DNA of 64,000 bases from Apostichopus japonicus (GCF_037975245.1 NC_092568.1:35750501-35814500), one strand, 5' to 3'; shown: positions 48,000-60,004, counted from the stretch's first letter. The notes: generated by a model from the letters alone, not told the origin. Program-made: numbers and translations.

Positions 48000-50900
48000 T
48001 ATCTTGAGGGTATTCAGAATTCATAGTTGAAAGGCAAAAAGTTTCTTGAATAATAAGGCAATGAAACATGCAAATTAATCAAAGCAGGAATAAAGATTGA
48101 AAGATTTTGTCATGGTTAAGATCATGTGTAGTATATGTTCCCTTTCGAGGGGAATGGTGATGCACACCCGACGATGATCACACAGTCACAGTTCCGATGC
48201 AAGGGGACTGGGGCTGAGAGCGGATCAGTCGTTTGGTAGTTTGGTTTTCGTGCCCAGGTTCTTTCTTGGGCGACTTTTTCTTAAAAAGTATTTAAAGAAA
48301 GTGGGTAGTATCTGTTCCCTTTCGAGGGGAATGGTGATGCACACCCGACGATGATCACACAGTTACAGTCCTGATGCAAGGGGACTGGGATTGAGAGCGG
48401 ATCAGTCTTTCGGTAGTTTGGTTTTCGTGCCCAGGTTCTTTCCTGGGCGACTTTTTCTTAAAAAGTATTTACAGAAAATGGGGCACTAAAAATTGTTTTT
48501 AAACTATTATTTCTATTCCTGTAGACAAACCAGCTCTTCTCCAGTCTATCTCACAACGCGCGAACAGTTTTTATCTTTCTACGACGGATCTTATCCCACC
48601 CGAGTCAGGGAAGTCATTTCGTCTGTTATAATCGGAATATTTTTTCAGGTTCCATGAATGCAGGTATGTGCTTAGGAAGACTAAAACCTGTAACAATTGC
48701 TTGTCCTTTTAGTGAAATTATTGATTAAGTTGCTTTGTTGCTCCCAGTTTGGCAAGGCTTCTGAGTCAAACTAGTTTGTTTGTGCAACTTGCGAGAAACA
48801 TCAAGAAATTGTACTCCCAACATCTGTCTCTACCCTGAAGTAAAGGGGGGGGGGGGAATACCTTCCCAACATCACTGTACTTGCACATAGATCAACCCAA
48901 GTTGTGTTCCTTAATATTATGAAGTCATTTGTGTATGATTATTGTAATTTACAAGCGAGAAAGAAACATATCCATGGACGGCTTCTTTGCCCATCACCAA
49001 TGGCTTTTACACGTAGAGACCCTACTGTATAGATTAACTTAAGAACGCATGATTAAATGAAGGCAGATATTTACTTTCAACTTCTTCACTGTTTCATAAC
49101 AGTTAAGTGAATTATGTATGAGTCTCTGCCCCCCCCCCCCACCCACTGTCCTTGAAGTGATGTCATGTATTTGTATTGCTTAGATTGAAGACGTTCGGAG
49201 TGAAACACTCGACCATCATTACAGTTAAGTGGGAGTCCCACTGTGGGACGACCCTTATACCAACCATTTGTAATATTTGATGGTACTTTCAATAAACCAA
49301 CTATTCTTAGCTTTCTCAATAAATCATCTCAACATATCTTGGTTAAGTACTTCAATCATGAGGGCACCAGTAAAAGGCTTTAGAATAAATTAATCGCCTT
49401 GAAATATTTGAGGACGCTTTTTTTGTTTTTCACATGCTAAAATGCCTATGTGTTTTACAGAAACATGGCTCTCAGAAAGCGTGCCTGACAGAATCGTTGA
49501 CATCCCAAATTATACACTTGTTCGTGGAGACCGTACTACTGAATCAGGAAAATCAAGAGGAGGGGTCTGTGTTTTTTCATTAATGATAGCTGGTGTAACA
49601 ACTTGTCTGTAAAACAGAAAATGTGCACTCCTGACATTGAAAGTTTGACAATCGGTCTTCGGCCATTTTAACTATCACGGGAATTTACACAGATCTTAGT
49701 TACGGCTGTGTATATCCACCCGAAAGCGAATGCTGACAATGCTCGTAATCAGTTGAAAGCAACGATTAATCGCATTGAAAATTCCCACCCCGATGCTGTT
49801 ATTATGATAATGCGGGAAATTAATCACTGCAAGATTGACGATCTACTGCCTACTTATACACAATATATATTGATCTGCCTACAAAGAATAACACTACACT
49901 GGATATGTGCTATGGTACATGGAAATAATTACAAAGTAAAAACTTTGGCTCAGATGGTATAGTTCTGATCACTCTAATATCTATATGTCGCCTAAGTACC
50001 GTCGTGAACTGGAAAGATCCAAACCCATTGTGAAGACGCAACTGAGCTGGAACAAGGAAGCTGTTGACCAATTGCGTGGGTGTTATATCAATTTCTGTGC
50101 TGATCTGATAATCCCAAAGAAATCGTTTCGCATTTTCCCAAATAGTAAACCGCGGCTATCAAATAAGTTGAAATCCCTCTATAGTGTATGAAAAGAAAGC
50201 TGCATTCTCAAGCAGGGATTATGATCTTGTAAAGGCGGAACGAAATTGGAAGATAAATTTGAAGGGGGTAACTCGAAAGCAGCTTGGCAAAGTGATGAAA
50301 GTATAAATGGTTATAAAGGGAAACATAAAAGTGGACCGATTAGAAATGGACAAAAACTGGTTGATGATTTGAATGATTTTTATTGTAGGTTTGATGTGAG
50401 TAGCGATGAATTGGTTAATGCAGGAATTGATAAAAACTTGAGAATAGTCTTAATTGTGCTAACACTGGTAGTGACAGAGTTGTTGTAAATGACTGATGTT
50501 AGGAAACATTTTTCTAGTGTTAAGATAAATAAAGCAGGCCCAGACGGGGTCAAAAATATGTTAATAAAAACATGAAGCTCTCAGCTAGCGCCAGTGTTCA
50601 CTCCGATCTTCCAAAGAACACTTGATGAGGGCGTTATTCCCGAGATATGGAAAACCTCAATCATAATCCCGGTTCCTAAAACAAAAGTGGTCTCATGTTA
50701 CCGTCCGATATCACTCACGTCAAATATCATGAAATATCTGGAAAGGGTGGTACTAAAACTTCTTCTAGCTGAAAAGGTGTTGTTATAGATAAAAATCAGT
50801 TTGCCTACCAAGCACAAGAGGTGTAGATGACGCAATACTTTTTTACTTGAATGGGGTCTTAAAGCACTTAGACCAACCCAAAACGTCTGCGAGGTCAATC

Positions 50901-51121
50901 TTCATTGACTTCTCGAGTGCATTTAACACTATTAAGCCTAATAAATTAGTACGGTACAAAAACTGTTAGACATGCAAGTCAACTATAACATCGTACTCTG
51001 GGTCCTCAATTATATGCGTTGTAGACCTCAGATGGTTAGAATGGGTGATTCCAGATCTGACCAGTGTGTCATTAGTACAGGTGCCCCCCAAGGATGTGTG
51101 CTCTCACCAGTGCTATTCTGG
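48000..51121 (+). mobile_element. EN-RT LINE (CR1/L2-like), second broken copy
   Basis: This copy has the endonuclease start CMCFTETWLSESVPDR (about 49447) and VYIHPKANADNARNQ, then SPKYRRELERSKPIVK, YRPISLTSNIMKYLERVV and GCVLSPVLF. It stops at 51121 before YADD, where another element begins. Several stops and frameshifts make it inactive. It pairs with 30850-34140 in reverse, and carries a ~350-bp insertion at 48118-48470 that the other lacks. Confidence 0.85.
48118..48470 (+). repeat. Dimeric ~177-bp structured repeat inserted in the LINE copy
   Basis: Two tandem units start GTAGTAT at 48128 and 48305. Each holds a short hairpin (TTCCC TTTCG AGGGGAA), a conserved ATGATCACAC core, and a 3' hairpin GCCCAGG...C(C/T)TGGGC followed by a T-run. 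The inverted LINE copy near 34020 reads straight through (catggtta then tttacag), giving the empty site. The first unit starts with a stretch like the 5' part of U2 snRNA (AAGATCA.GTGTAGTAT.TGTTC), which may be chance. Confidence 0.7.
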
Positions 51122-51124
51122 TTT

Positions 51125-51593
51125 AAGGTGGCATACTCCTATTAGAGTCTATATCCATCCGCTCGAGTGTTCTCCTATTTCAAGAAAAGTGCCAAAAAGC
51201 AGGAGAATATATTTTTTGACCTGTTATCAATCATGATCTAGTTTTATGTGGCTTGCATGTTGAAGAGCATGAATGGAAGTACAGGTGAGAAAATTGGGTC
51301 AATTGAGGCAATTTTAGACCCCCTTTAGGCCTCCCAGGAGCAACGTAGGCAAATTGTTTACCACTGAATGAAGAGGTTCGTTTACTAGTGACGAAAACTT
51401 CCGGCTCGGATAGCAAAAAAATCTGCGCGGTCATGGTACGGAAAATTGATGGTGCCATTAAAGGCCAACTTGTCAGCTATCCGGTGATGGGTAACGTTTA
51501 GCTAGTGAAAATTCTATCTAGACTTAGAGGCCACATTACTTTTTTGATTTAGTGTGTAAGTCAATGGGGCTTTTAATGGGCGTATGCTACCTT
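51125..51593. mobile_element. MITE with AAGGT(G/A)GCATAC termini between LINE and duplication copy B
   Basis: The left end AAGGTGGCATACTCCTATTA and the right end TAATGGGCGTATGCTACCTT are inverted repeats with few mismatches. It fills the space between the truncated LINE and the duplicated segment. No target duplication was seen. Confidence 0.65.
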
Positions 51594-52285
51594 GAATAGC
51601 GTTGAATCGAACGGTCTACATTTTTCCCCGTTGTGGTGAAATGCGCTGAAAAATACAATCCTTTATGTGTAACGTTATAATCGATTCCACATAATCGGCA
51701 TGGGCGGCGATCCTGGGGGGGATGGGGGGATATATCCCCCCCATGAAAATGGGTGGAGGGGATGTAATACACCATATCCCCCCCACCAAATGCCAGGAAT
51801 AAGAATATTTTCATGCCTTCATTTATGCATCATCGCGAATGTACGGCTCTTTTTAGCTTCATTTCTCGCCTATACCATAAACGCAGTGCGATCTTTTCAA
51901 ATAAACCGTCTTTATAAAGCAAGAATAGTTGACTGTAGGCTTCATTTTGGCCCTATAACAACAAAATGTATTATTGCGCCCACGGTATTGATATAGTACA
52001 TATATGCACCCTCATAGTATTCATATAGGCCCTATAGTAGGCCTACACACGTACATGTTCCCTCGAACAGCTGAGAATCTCATGTTACCAGGGTAATGCT
52101 TAATTAGGGGCGTCGGAGCGGTTCGCCGGACCAATATTCACGGCGCAAAAAAAAAGGAGAAAAAAGTAGCACTAAGAAGAAAAAAAGGCAAAAAATAAAG
52201 AACCAAAATGAAAACATACTTCAAAATGTGTTTCAGAAGATTAATCGGGTACAAAAACAGACAAGGGAGAATGCACAGAAGAAAA

Positions 52286-52380
52286 GCTCGGGAAGTGCCA
52301 TTTCCTGCAATCTGGGAGGCATTTTTTCAAAATTTTCTCCATTACGCTACGCGCCAACCAATGGTGGCGCGTAGCGTAGT
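52286..52380 (-). repeat. Shared GGAGCGCC block, copy 7
   Basis: Reverse-oriented variant with GTAGCG in place of GGAGCG in both arms, inside the nested element of the 51.7-52.9 kb insertion. Confidence 0.85.
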
Positions 52381-52776
52381 TTGACCTTCCAAACGTTCCT
52401 CACCCCCCCCCCCGATAATTATGGTAGATGGCCACACTCTGATCTTCCGTACCAATCCCAAATAGCTTCCGACGCCCCTGTTAATACACGTACGTTTCAC
52501 CTGGATGCCCTAGCAATCGGTACCTAGGAATGTAACTATGTGTAATTGTGTATTGCATGTGTATAGGCCTATAATAGCCTGCATGAGGCCATTTTCTTCA
52601 TCGAATAATATAAATAGCTCTCGAACATTCTAACGTAGCGCCTGAAACAAGATTGACAGGGGCAATTTTCCCAAAATAACACCCGAAATTTAAAAAAAAA
52701 GTATTTTGGATCCTGCTTATGAGATATTTCGGACATGAAATCCCTATTTTAAAGTTGGGTATATGCCGCTTGGAAA

Positions 52777-52876
52777 CCTCGGGAAGTGCCGTTTCCGGCC
52801 ATCTAGAGGGTTTGTAAATCCCAAAATTTTCTTGTACGCTTCGCGCCAACTCATGGTGGCGCTACGCTTAGATAGT
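52777..52876 (-). repeat. Shared GGAGCGCC block, copy 8
   Basis: Reverse-oriented full block near the right end of the 51.7-52.9 kb element. Confidence 0.88.
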
Positions 52877-54498
52877 CAACAAGGTCATATCCCCCCCCAC
52901 TCGGAAGTACGGATCGCCGCCCATGATAATCGGTATCAGTATCTCAAACGATCTTTGACCTCCATCAAAAAAAAGTAGAGAACATCTAAGGGCTATCCAA
53001 ATACTAAGTTTGAAAAAAGTTAAAAAAACTTGGACCTCTGTTGCCCTAAAATGACACTTGAACTGCATGAAAACAATAGCGATCATCTACTCACTCAGGG
53101 CTACCCAGATGGTCGCTGGCGGGTGGCCAATTACAGAATGCGGTTCCTTTTGTTAGTATGACGCATCCAGTCGTTAGATACACCAAGTTTAAAGTTCATC
53201 CAAGTTTAAATTCTTGAGATATCGTGTTTACGAGCCAAGGTGTCACATACACTTCTACCACCCACACACACCTTTGAAATCACTGTGTTACCATGGCGTA
53301 TATATAGAAAATGATGCATCTCTTTGAGTGCCGTCTTCAGCTTCTTCCGCTTATACTCTAAACTACTTATAGTAATAAATTCTCACATAGTTTACTTTTT
53401 ATATTAAAATTCGTTGAAAATCCTTTAGTAACTCACAATCGCTGTAATTTAGGGGCAATACATGTGAGGTTCACCCCCCAAAAAATCATACAAATATTTC
53501 ATACAAAAACATTTGCATAACTCTGCAGGGTATCTCAGTGGAATGTGCGCAGGCCGGTAATTGCGAAAAAAAGCAATTTTGTGAAGAACTTATCTCTCTC
53601 TATTTCGGTATATACATGAAGTGTATTTAATCAAGAAACTAAATTAATATGTGTACATCTGTTGTGGTCATGTCACACATTGACAATTCTGACGGGAACA
53701 TTCATTAAATTTGAAACTCAAAGTAGGCGTAATTTCTTAGCTAACTTTCTAATAAACCTCCGTGTCTTTCTGGATATGGTTTGTACTAGTTGATGGATAC
53801 AAAAATACATAAACTATTCAATTTTGCCACCGAAAGTCACCTGTGTAGCCAAGTTTGCATGACGCTTTCGTACGGAACAAAAACAAATGTTTACTTGCAT
53901 TAGCCAAACAAAAAATCGGGTTTGTCGGCCATACAGCAGGTCATGTGACCAATAAACCTGGTTTATCAAAGGAAAACGTAGGATTATAGAATTACTGTAA
54001 AGATTACTAAACATAAACCTGGCTTAATACTGACAACTTTGAATTAGCCTATTTACTTATTTATTATTGTGAAATTACCTCGCCGTATCTTTGTACACGA
54101 AGAATTTTAGATGAACTAGAACCTTAAGTTTATAGTGTTATACAGACTCGTAACACGCAGTTAGGGGAGGGGGTAGGGGGGGGGGGGTTAGGAGGTTGAA
54201 ATTCTAATTGTATTAAGATAGTCAGTGCAATGTTATAGAAGAATCCAAGGCGATCATTAAGAATACGACTCATTCAAACTCTAAGATTTCAGTGGAAGAA
54301 ATCAGCATAAGTCGAATTAAATTATGTCTGTCTGTTTCGCTCAATTTCATTAGAGAACTGTGACATGCCCATTACGCTATTGATCATTAGACTGAGCTAC
54401 AATATTTAAGAGAATTCGACAATTAGTATTGACATCTATCAATTTTACACATGTCAATTTACTTCGACATATCCCGATTTCGACATCATTAGACATAC

Positions 54499-54531
54499 AT
54501 CAAACACACACACACACACATATATAAATAA

Positions 54532-54627
<96 letters not shown>
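54499..54627. repeat. (CA)n then (TA)n microsatellite
   Basis: Long TA tract at the right end of duplication copy B, next to a hAT-like end. Confidence 0.9.
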
Positions 54628-54630
<3 letters not shown>

Positions 54631-54670
54631 GCGCGTATCCAGGGGGGCGTTGGGGGCGCGCGCCCCCCGG
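54628..54670. mobile_element. hAT-like left end next to a TA microsatellite
   Basis: CAGGCGCGTATCCAGGGG then a GCGCGCGCC palindrome and CCCCCCGGGT. Purine-rich low-complexity DNA follows to about 54830. Confidence 0.5.
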
Positions 54671-54870
54671 GTAAGAAAAAGAGGAGAGAAAAAAAAAAGA
54701 GTAGAAAAAGGGGAAAAAAAGGGGGAAAAAGAGGAGGAGGAGAGGAAGGAAGGGAAAAGAAAAAGAAGAAAGAGAGAAAAAGGAGAAAAGGAGGGAGTAA
54801 AAGAAAAACGCCAAGACACCGGGAAGAGAAAGAAGAACAGTGACATCATTACAGCGCTGATCCCTTTTAC

Positions 54871-54909
54871 TGATCCGTCACTGGCTACAGGGTAGCCAGT
54901 GACGGATCA
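54871..54909. repeat. Perfect 18-bp inverted repeat, 3-bp loop
   Basis: TGATCCGTCACTGGCTAC, AGG, GTAGCCAGTGACGGATCA. The outer parts are CAGTGACGGATCAAGG-type transposon ends facing each other. Confidence 0.9.
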
Positions 54910-55231
54910 AGGATTTCGGAAGGGTCGTGTGCCTCACCCTACCCCTTACACCGACAACTCCATTTTTGACGTTTCCATTTTTCCTCTCTCACTTATGATC
55001 TATATATATATATACTATATATGGTCTATCATAACGCGTGTGTGTGTATACGCCTTAAACAATTGTAGAATTGTGCTATGAAACCAACTGTGGCTGGTCT
55101 CGAACTCGACCGTGTCGTCGGGGAACAAAACGCATTTCGGGAAGGGGGCGACTGCCCCCCCCCCCCTTCAGCATATTTTGTTTATGATATCGCTAGTAAT
55201 TTCAAAATAGAAAGTGCTTAGATGCAACTTA

Positions 55232-55327
55232 CAAGGCCTGGGAAGTGTCATTTCCAGCGATATGGGAGGCATTTTCGGCCAAAATTTGCTTGTACGCTTC
55301 GCGCCAACTTATGGTGGCGCTACGCGC
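55232..55327 (-). repeat. Shared GGAGCGCC block, copy 9
   Basis: Reverse-oriented block (CTTGTACGCTTCGCGCCAAC), ending GGCGCTACGCGCC. A C-run and element-like end lie upstream at 55155. Confidence 0.8.
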
Positions 55328-56201
55328 CTGTTCGAATTTGTAAAGCAAACAGCAGATATCACATCATATCAGTGAGCATGAAAATGGCGTTCCAGGATGA
55401 AAAGCCTCAAAACTGTCCGACTTGCCCGAAAAAAATAACCAAAAATTTTCGACAACTTAATGTCAATATCATTTAAGCAAGCATCGGTTATTACATCGCA
55501 TGCCATCGTGTACCGTACGGTCCGTCAAAGTTGCGCAGTATACCGCGGGATGCTAATGTAAACAACGAAATGTCTTATGTAGATGGAGAAAAGCATGAAG
55601 GTCCAATTATGTCAAAACTCTCTTTTACATTAGTAATGGCGAATTAGGGGCTGCACCCCCCCCCCCCCGCCTCCTACGCCTATGTGTATAGTGTTCGGTT
55701 TCGGAAATATATGCTATTTTTCATTTCCTTCAACCAAGTTTTATAATACCCGTTATAGGAGGTTTTAATATTTCTACACCAAGAAATTAACTGTGTCTGA
55801 ATTTTCGAAAATTTATGACCAACATTCTTCATCACACTTCCCTCTACTCGTGCAATGTTGACCGGTCTGTTAGGGGTTCAAGGAGGTTTTTCTATATTGG
55901 TTGTCCATAGATGAAATTTTGTACAACATTATGGGTATGTTTTGAAGTGAGTTTATTCACGAGAAATGTGAATTTCAAATTCTGAACGAATAATGGGTTT
56001 AATACCTTGAAAGTGGGGCTGACGGATATTGTGGGCCGCGACGTAGAATCACCTACAAAAGCAATGATCCACAGGACATGCGATGAGTTCGAACATGATT
56101 TGTGATTGGTGACAATCTTCAAAAAGGTTATGGATGGAAAAAACTATTGGGAAATACTTGGTTCTCAGGCAAAAAGTGTACATCTGGTTGGTCATTTTCA
56201 A

Positions 56202-56300
56202 GCCCGAGAAGTGCCATTTCCGGTGATCTGGGTGGTATCAAAACAAGAAATTTTCTTGTACGCTGCGCGCCAACCGATGGTGGCGCTCCGCTTAAATAGT
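56202..56300 (-). repeat. Shared GGAGCGCC block, copy 10
   Basis: Reverse-oriented block ending GGCGCTCCGCTTAAATAGT, followed by an element end CTGGATACGCCCCTG at 56371-56385. Confidence 0.85.
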
Positions 56301-56382
56301 AATCAGAGGCGTATATAGAGAACGGCTCTGATAGTAATTCGCGCCCCCCCCCCCCCCGGGTTAGAAAATCCTGGATACGCCC

Positions 56383-56385
<3 letters not shown>

Positions 56386-56436
<51 letters not shown>
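56386..56436. repeat. (TA)n microsatellite
   Basis: Directly follows the CGCCCCTG element end at 56385. Confidence 0.9.
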
Positions 56437-56439
<3 letters not shown>

Positions 56440-59400
56440 CTTTTTCGAATTGGATTCAGGCACTCTGCACCCAGTCAGAGCCGTATATACGGCTCTGCAC
56501 CCAGCCAGTAACTGAATAGCGCCATCATCTGTCGTCTGCTTGTCCATCAACTGCGAAGCTACTTTAGTACTTGATCGATCAACACAGTCAAAGCGCTGTA
56601 TTTTGTTTGTTTGTCTCGCGTTTTTCTGCTGAAATGTGAGATTTGTGTTTGGTGTATAAGCTTACTTTGCCGCTTTGTTTTAAATGTATAACTATAGATT
56701 CTACACAGATTCTAAGGTTCAAGGTTGACCTAATTATTGGCCTAGCCTATGCGTACACCTGACTTAAGGAGCCCAAGTAAGTGTACAGTTACTTTGTTAC
56801 TTAGGCTGATTTCGTGGAACTAGGTCATAGCCAAGAAGTACAGTAGGCATGCTAAAGCATCGCGAGGACTACGTCCTAGGTCTAGTGTTACAAATGCAGT
56901 AATAAATTAAATGCCAATTACCATTACAAGTGGTATGCTCAGGTAGATGTTTCTTGAGCTTGACAAGTGAATTTGCCCCTACTAAGCGATGCTTTAGTCC
57001 TAAATCTGACAAGTTTACAATGCTATTCTAGGCCTACCCCTTTTATACTACAGAGTTGTAGGCATAATTTATCTTTTGCAACCTTTGTATAGTAAAGGCT
57101 TCATAATTGACGCACCTTTGTTATTGCCGCACCTTCCAATACTACTAGCAACGATACAGCAGGCAACCTAAACTTTTTGCAGCGAAGCAGAGTAACATAC
57201 AGTAGTGCATGAGTTTGAATCCATTTGAGGTATTTGCTGATCAAATTATGTTTTTTTGAAAGCTTTTAACACCCTCTCCCCAGTTTTGCATGTATTTTTG
57301 GCATTTGAAAATCTACCTCCCTAAAAATAACCAAAATTACCTCAACTTGATACCACTACTCTCTGGGATCTGCCCTGTCTGTTCTTAGAGTCACAGAACA
57401 TTCCAAACAGCACCCAGATCAATAGATGTATACTTACACAAAAGTTACAGTTAGCTTATCGATGAATTTGTCAATTTCTGGGTATGAAAGAACTTGACAC
57501 AACAGACCTATCGTGGTCAAATTTTGCTCACTTGTGTGTATATTTTGAGATCATTACATTTCTGAGGAACTACACATGGAAAGTGCATGCAGTTGAGTGA
57601 TTTGGATTTTTTCTTTGATCAAATCCATAAGTGCGTCAATTATGAGCCCACCATGCTATATGAAGATTGTAACAATATACTGCAGTGTCTATTACTGTTA
57701 CTATACTTAAAATATCAGCTTAAGCCCAAACTTGAGAAACAAACACCAAGTACACACACTCGCAGTAATTTCTTTGTTGCTTACTTTGCATAAATTTTCG
57801 TGGTCCCTTTGACCAAGTGCTTGGGTCAATATTTCTTGGTGGAACATTTGTGTGGTAACAACTTCATGCATCATCAAAAGTAGCCATTATAACTTGCTTT
57901 TTATTTATCGAAATTGTTTAAAACCTTATTTACATAATGGGAAAGGGGTTGGAACTGGCTGGGATTGGGCCGACTTCATGTTAATGGTAACTTAGGACTT
58001 GGGCCGACTTCATGTTAATGGTAACTTAGGGGTTCATAAAAGTTGTGAGCAAGTACGAAGCCTTTTAGGGGCTTGTTCTCATGTCATCGAGATCCATACG
58101 TAATATTTTCTACATCATTAAAAATGTACAGCTGGAGGCAAAAAAAGTTTTTGGGGGGGCTCATATTAAAGTATTTTTGTACAAAAACAAATTAGAAAAC
58201 AAACAATTCCCGTTTAGTCGAAAGAGATAGTCATTTAGGGAAAGTTGAAGTCCATGTTAGCAGATTCTCACTGACCAGAAACGTGAAGGGTAAAAGCTCA
58301 TTAACGTACAGGTCACCATGTGACGTCATTCTGTGGAGTGCACTGCAAACTCAAAACAGTAACAATGGACTTTTCCACTTATTTCTCGTAAGGAAGTGAA
58401 CTATTTATTCCAATAAACATGCAGCTACATAAGAAAGAAATGGTTGTTAGAATTTTTTCAAATTTTTTTTAACTCATTTTGGGTAGCAATTCTTCAATTA
58501 AAAGTAAATTATGATTGATAAAACTGCCTTAACCTCTGGTCATATTTTGTAAGATTTGCTGCTATTATAGGTCAGTATACATAATGTGCCGTACTTTATC
58601 CAGGTCTTACGGCAATTGAAATGCCTACCTTGTGAAATATGTCGACAACTCTGGTTTTTCTTCATTTGTTGTTGCATTCAATCGCGTTTGCAATTAGTTT
58701 AACAGTGAGTAGTGGCAATATTAATCGAATCCACAAAATATAAAGCGTTGGGTATATCTCAGTCTCCCTGCCATATTGTAAGGCTTTCAGAAAGTCACAA
58801 CGGACACTAAGCTCTATACACAAGCGAAGGGAACACCACGGTAAAAAAAAAACACCTGATAGATTCCATATTCCATATACAAGCTTCAAGAATTAAAAAA
58901 TGCGGAAAACTTTAACCGTCTCAGTACAATTTATTTGACCTGCAGTCACGTGAGTGCTTAGGAATTTTTGCGAAAAGAGCAAATTACTTTTCCAAAAGTG
59001 CTAGGTTAGATCAAATTTTATTGAGTCCCAAAAGAAAATCATACAATGTGCCATACATCAATGGAAAGGTACAAGTGTAAATATTCAATGTAATATCAAT
59101 TTGAAGGGATTAGAGGATGTCGAAAAGACCACCAACTATGCCTTTTAAGCGGCTCGATAAAATCAGTTGAAAAGTGCAGTACTTGTATGCTTGTAATTTG
59201 TGTCTCGGCACTCATTGTACTTGATATTGATTTCTGACAATCACAGCATATTCACAGTCTATAACATTTTCACAGAGGCTATGAAGGGGGCAAAAATTCC
59301 CACTCCAGAATTTTTTCTTGTGCTAAAGGTACCTTAATGTGCGTATTTTTCATGGAGGACTGCAGGGACGCAAGTTCTTCTGATTAGACGCAAACATATT

Positions 59401-59770
59401 GAAGCGGTTGCGTCCCAAAATCCTAATAACAGCACTGAGTTTATGTATTTCTGTCAATAAATGGTGGGTGGATTGATTGCCAGGATAAACTTGCAATGTC
59501 CCAATTTGAGGCTTTAAATGGCACAGTTATCATTTTCAGTTTTTCCAAATTGGTAGTTTCCTGCAACTGAAGATTGTAGTCTACCTTTAAGTTATGTAAA
59601 GTCACAAAGTCATAGAGGTGCAAGTGACTTCTAGAAGGTTTGTCGTTTCATTTATTCTGCTCAACATAGTTTGCTAGTACAGCCTTGCTTGCTGAGTGAC
59701 TACAACTGGCACAGTTCAGTCTGACTGGCACGATGAAGCTCTTAAAAAATCCCTACAATATGTGACATCT
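56440..59770. other. Intergenic region without a recognised gene
   Basis: No long frame, splice-bounded exon or transposon end recognised apart from the 37-bp tandem duplicate at 57962. The sequence looks unique. Confidence 0.4.
57962..58033. repeat. Tandem duplicate of ~37 bp
   Basis: TTGGGCCGACTTCATGTTAA and TGGTAACTTAGG occur twice side by side. Confidence 0.85.
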
Positions 59771-59776
59771 TCAAAG

Positions 59777-60004
59777 TATGTATTTTAGATCCTCCTGCAA
59801 GCAGGAACTTGTGAAGAAGCCATCATTGGTTTATCAAAGCCGTAAGCTGACTGAAGTCAGTCTTTTAGATTCATATTTAACGTCCATGATAATGAATTGT
59901 CAATTGTCAACAACTCTGTATCTTTACGACATATATTAATCTTGGAGTAACTCGGGACCTTATGATTGAAAGGCACCAGCGTTAACCACTGAGCTAACAC
60001 TCCC
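59777..60004 (-). repeat. tRNA-derived SINE
   Basis: On the - strand the head starts GGGAGTGTTAGCTCAGTGG. Box A is TAGCTCAGTGG (59986-59996) and box B is decayed at 59945-59954. The body includes ACAATTCATTATCATGGACG and GACTGACTTCAGTCAGC, and the tail CTTGCAGGAGGATC. I recall similar SINEs in echinoderms. The word CTAACACTCCCTAAAA is duplicated at its head. Confidence 0.7.

Larger units (their letters stand above)
51699..52925. mobile_element. hAT-like non-autonomous element in duplication copy B
   Basis: The ends are CATGGGCGGCGATC... and ...GATCGCCGCCCATG, flanked by perfect 8-bp ATAATCGG repeats (51691-51698 and 52926-52933). Copy A at about 44785 has the unfilled site. A further element with GGGGCGTCGGA...TCCGACGCCCC ends (52108-52482) is nested inside. 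Confidence 0.9.
51594..54495 (+). repeat. Segmental duplication, copy B
   Basis: Direct copy of 44690-46690, interrupted by the hAT-like element at 51699-52925 and by ~600 bp of unmatched sequence at 53690-54280. It retains the intact CTCAGGGCTACCCA site where copy A is interrupted. Confidence 0.85.

Noticed and set aside
48118-48140. U2 snRNA gene
   Set aside because: Only about 25 bp resemble U2. The Sm site and the remaining U2 stems are missing.
54454-54849. 131-codon - strand frame rich in Phe, Ser and Tyr-Ile
   Set aside because: It translates a purine-rich low-complexity tract and a TA microsatellite.
59943-60004. Possible tRNA gene on the - strand
   Set aside because: Box B is degraded and the anticodon arm is poor; SINE body sequence follows.
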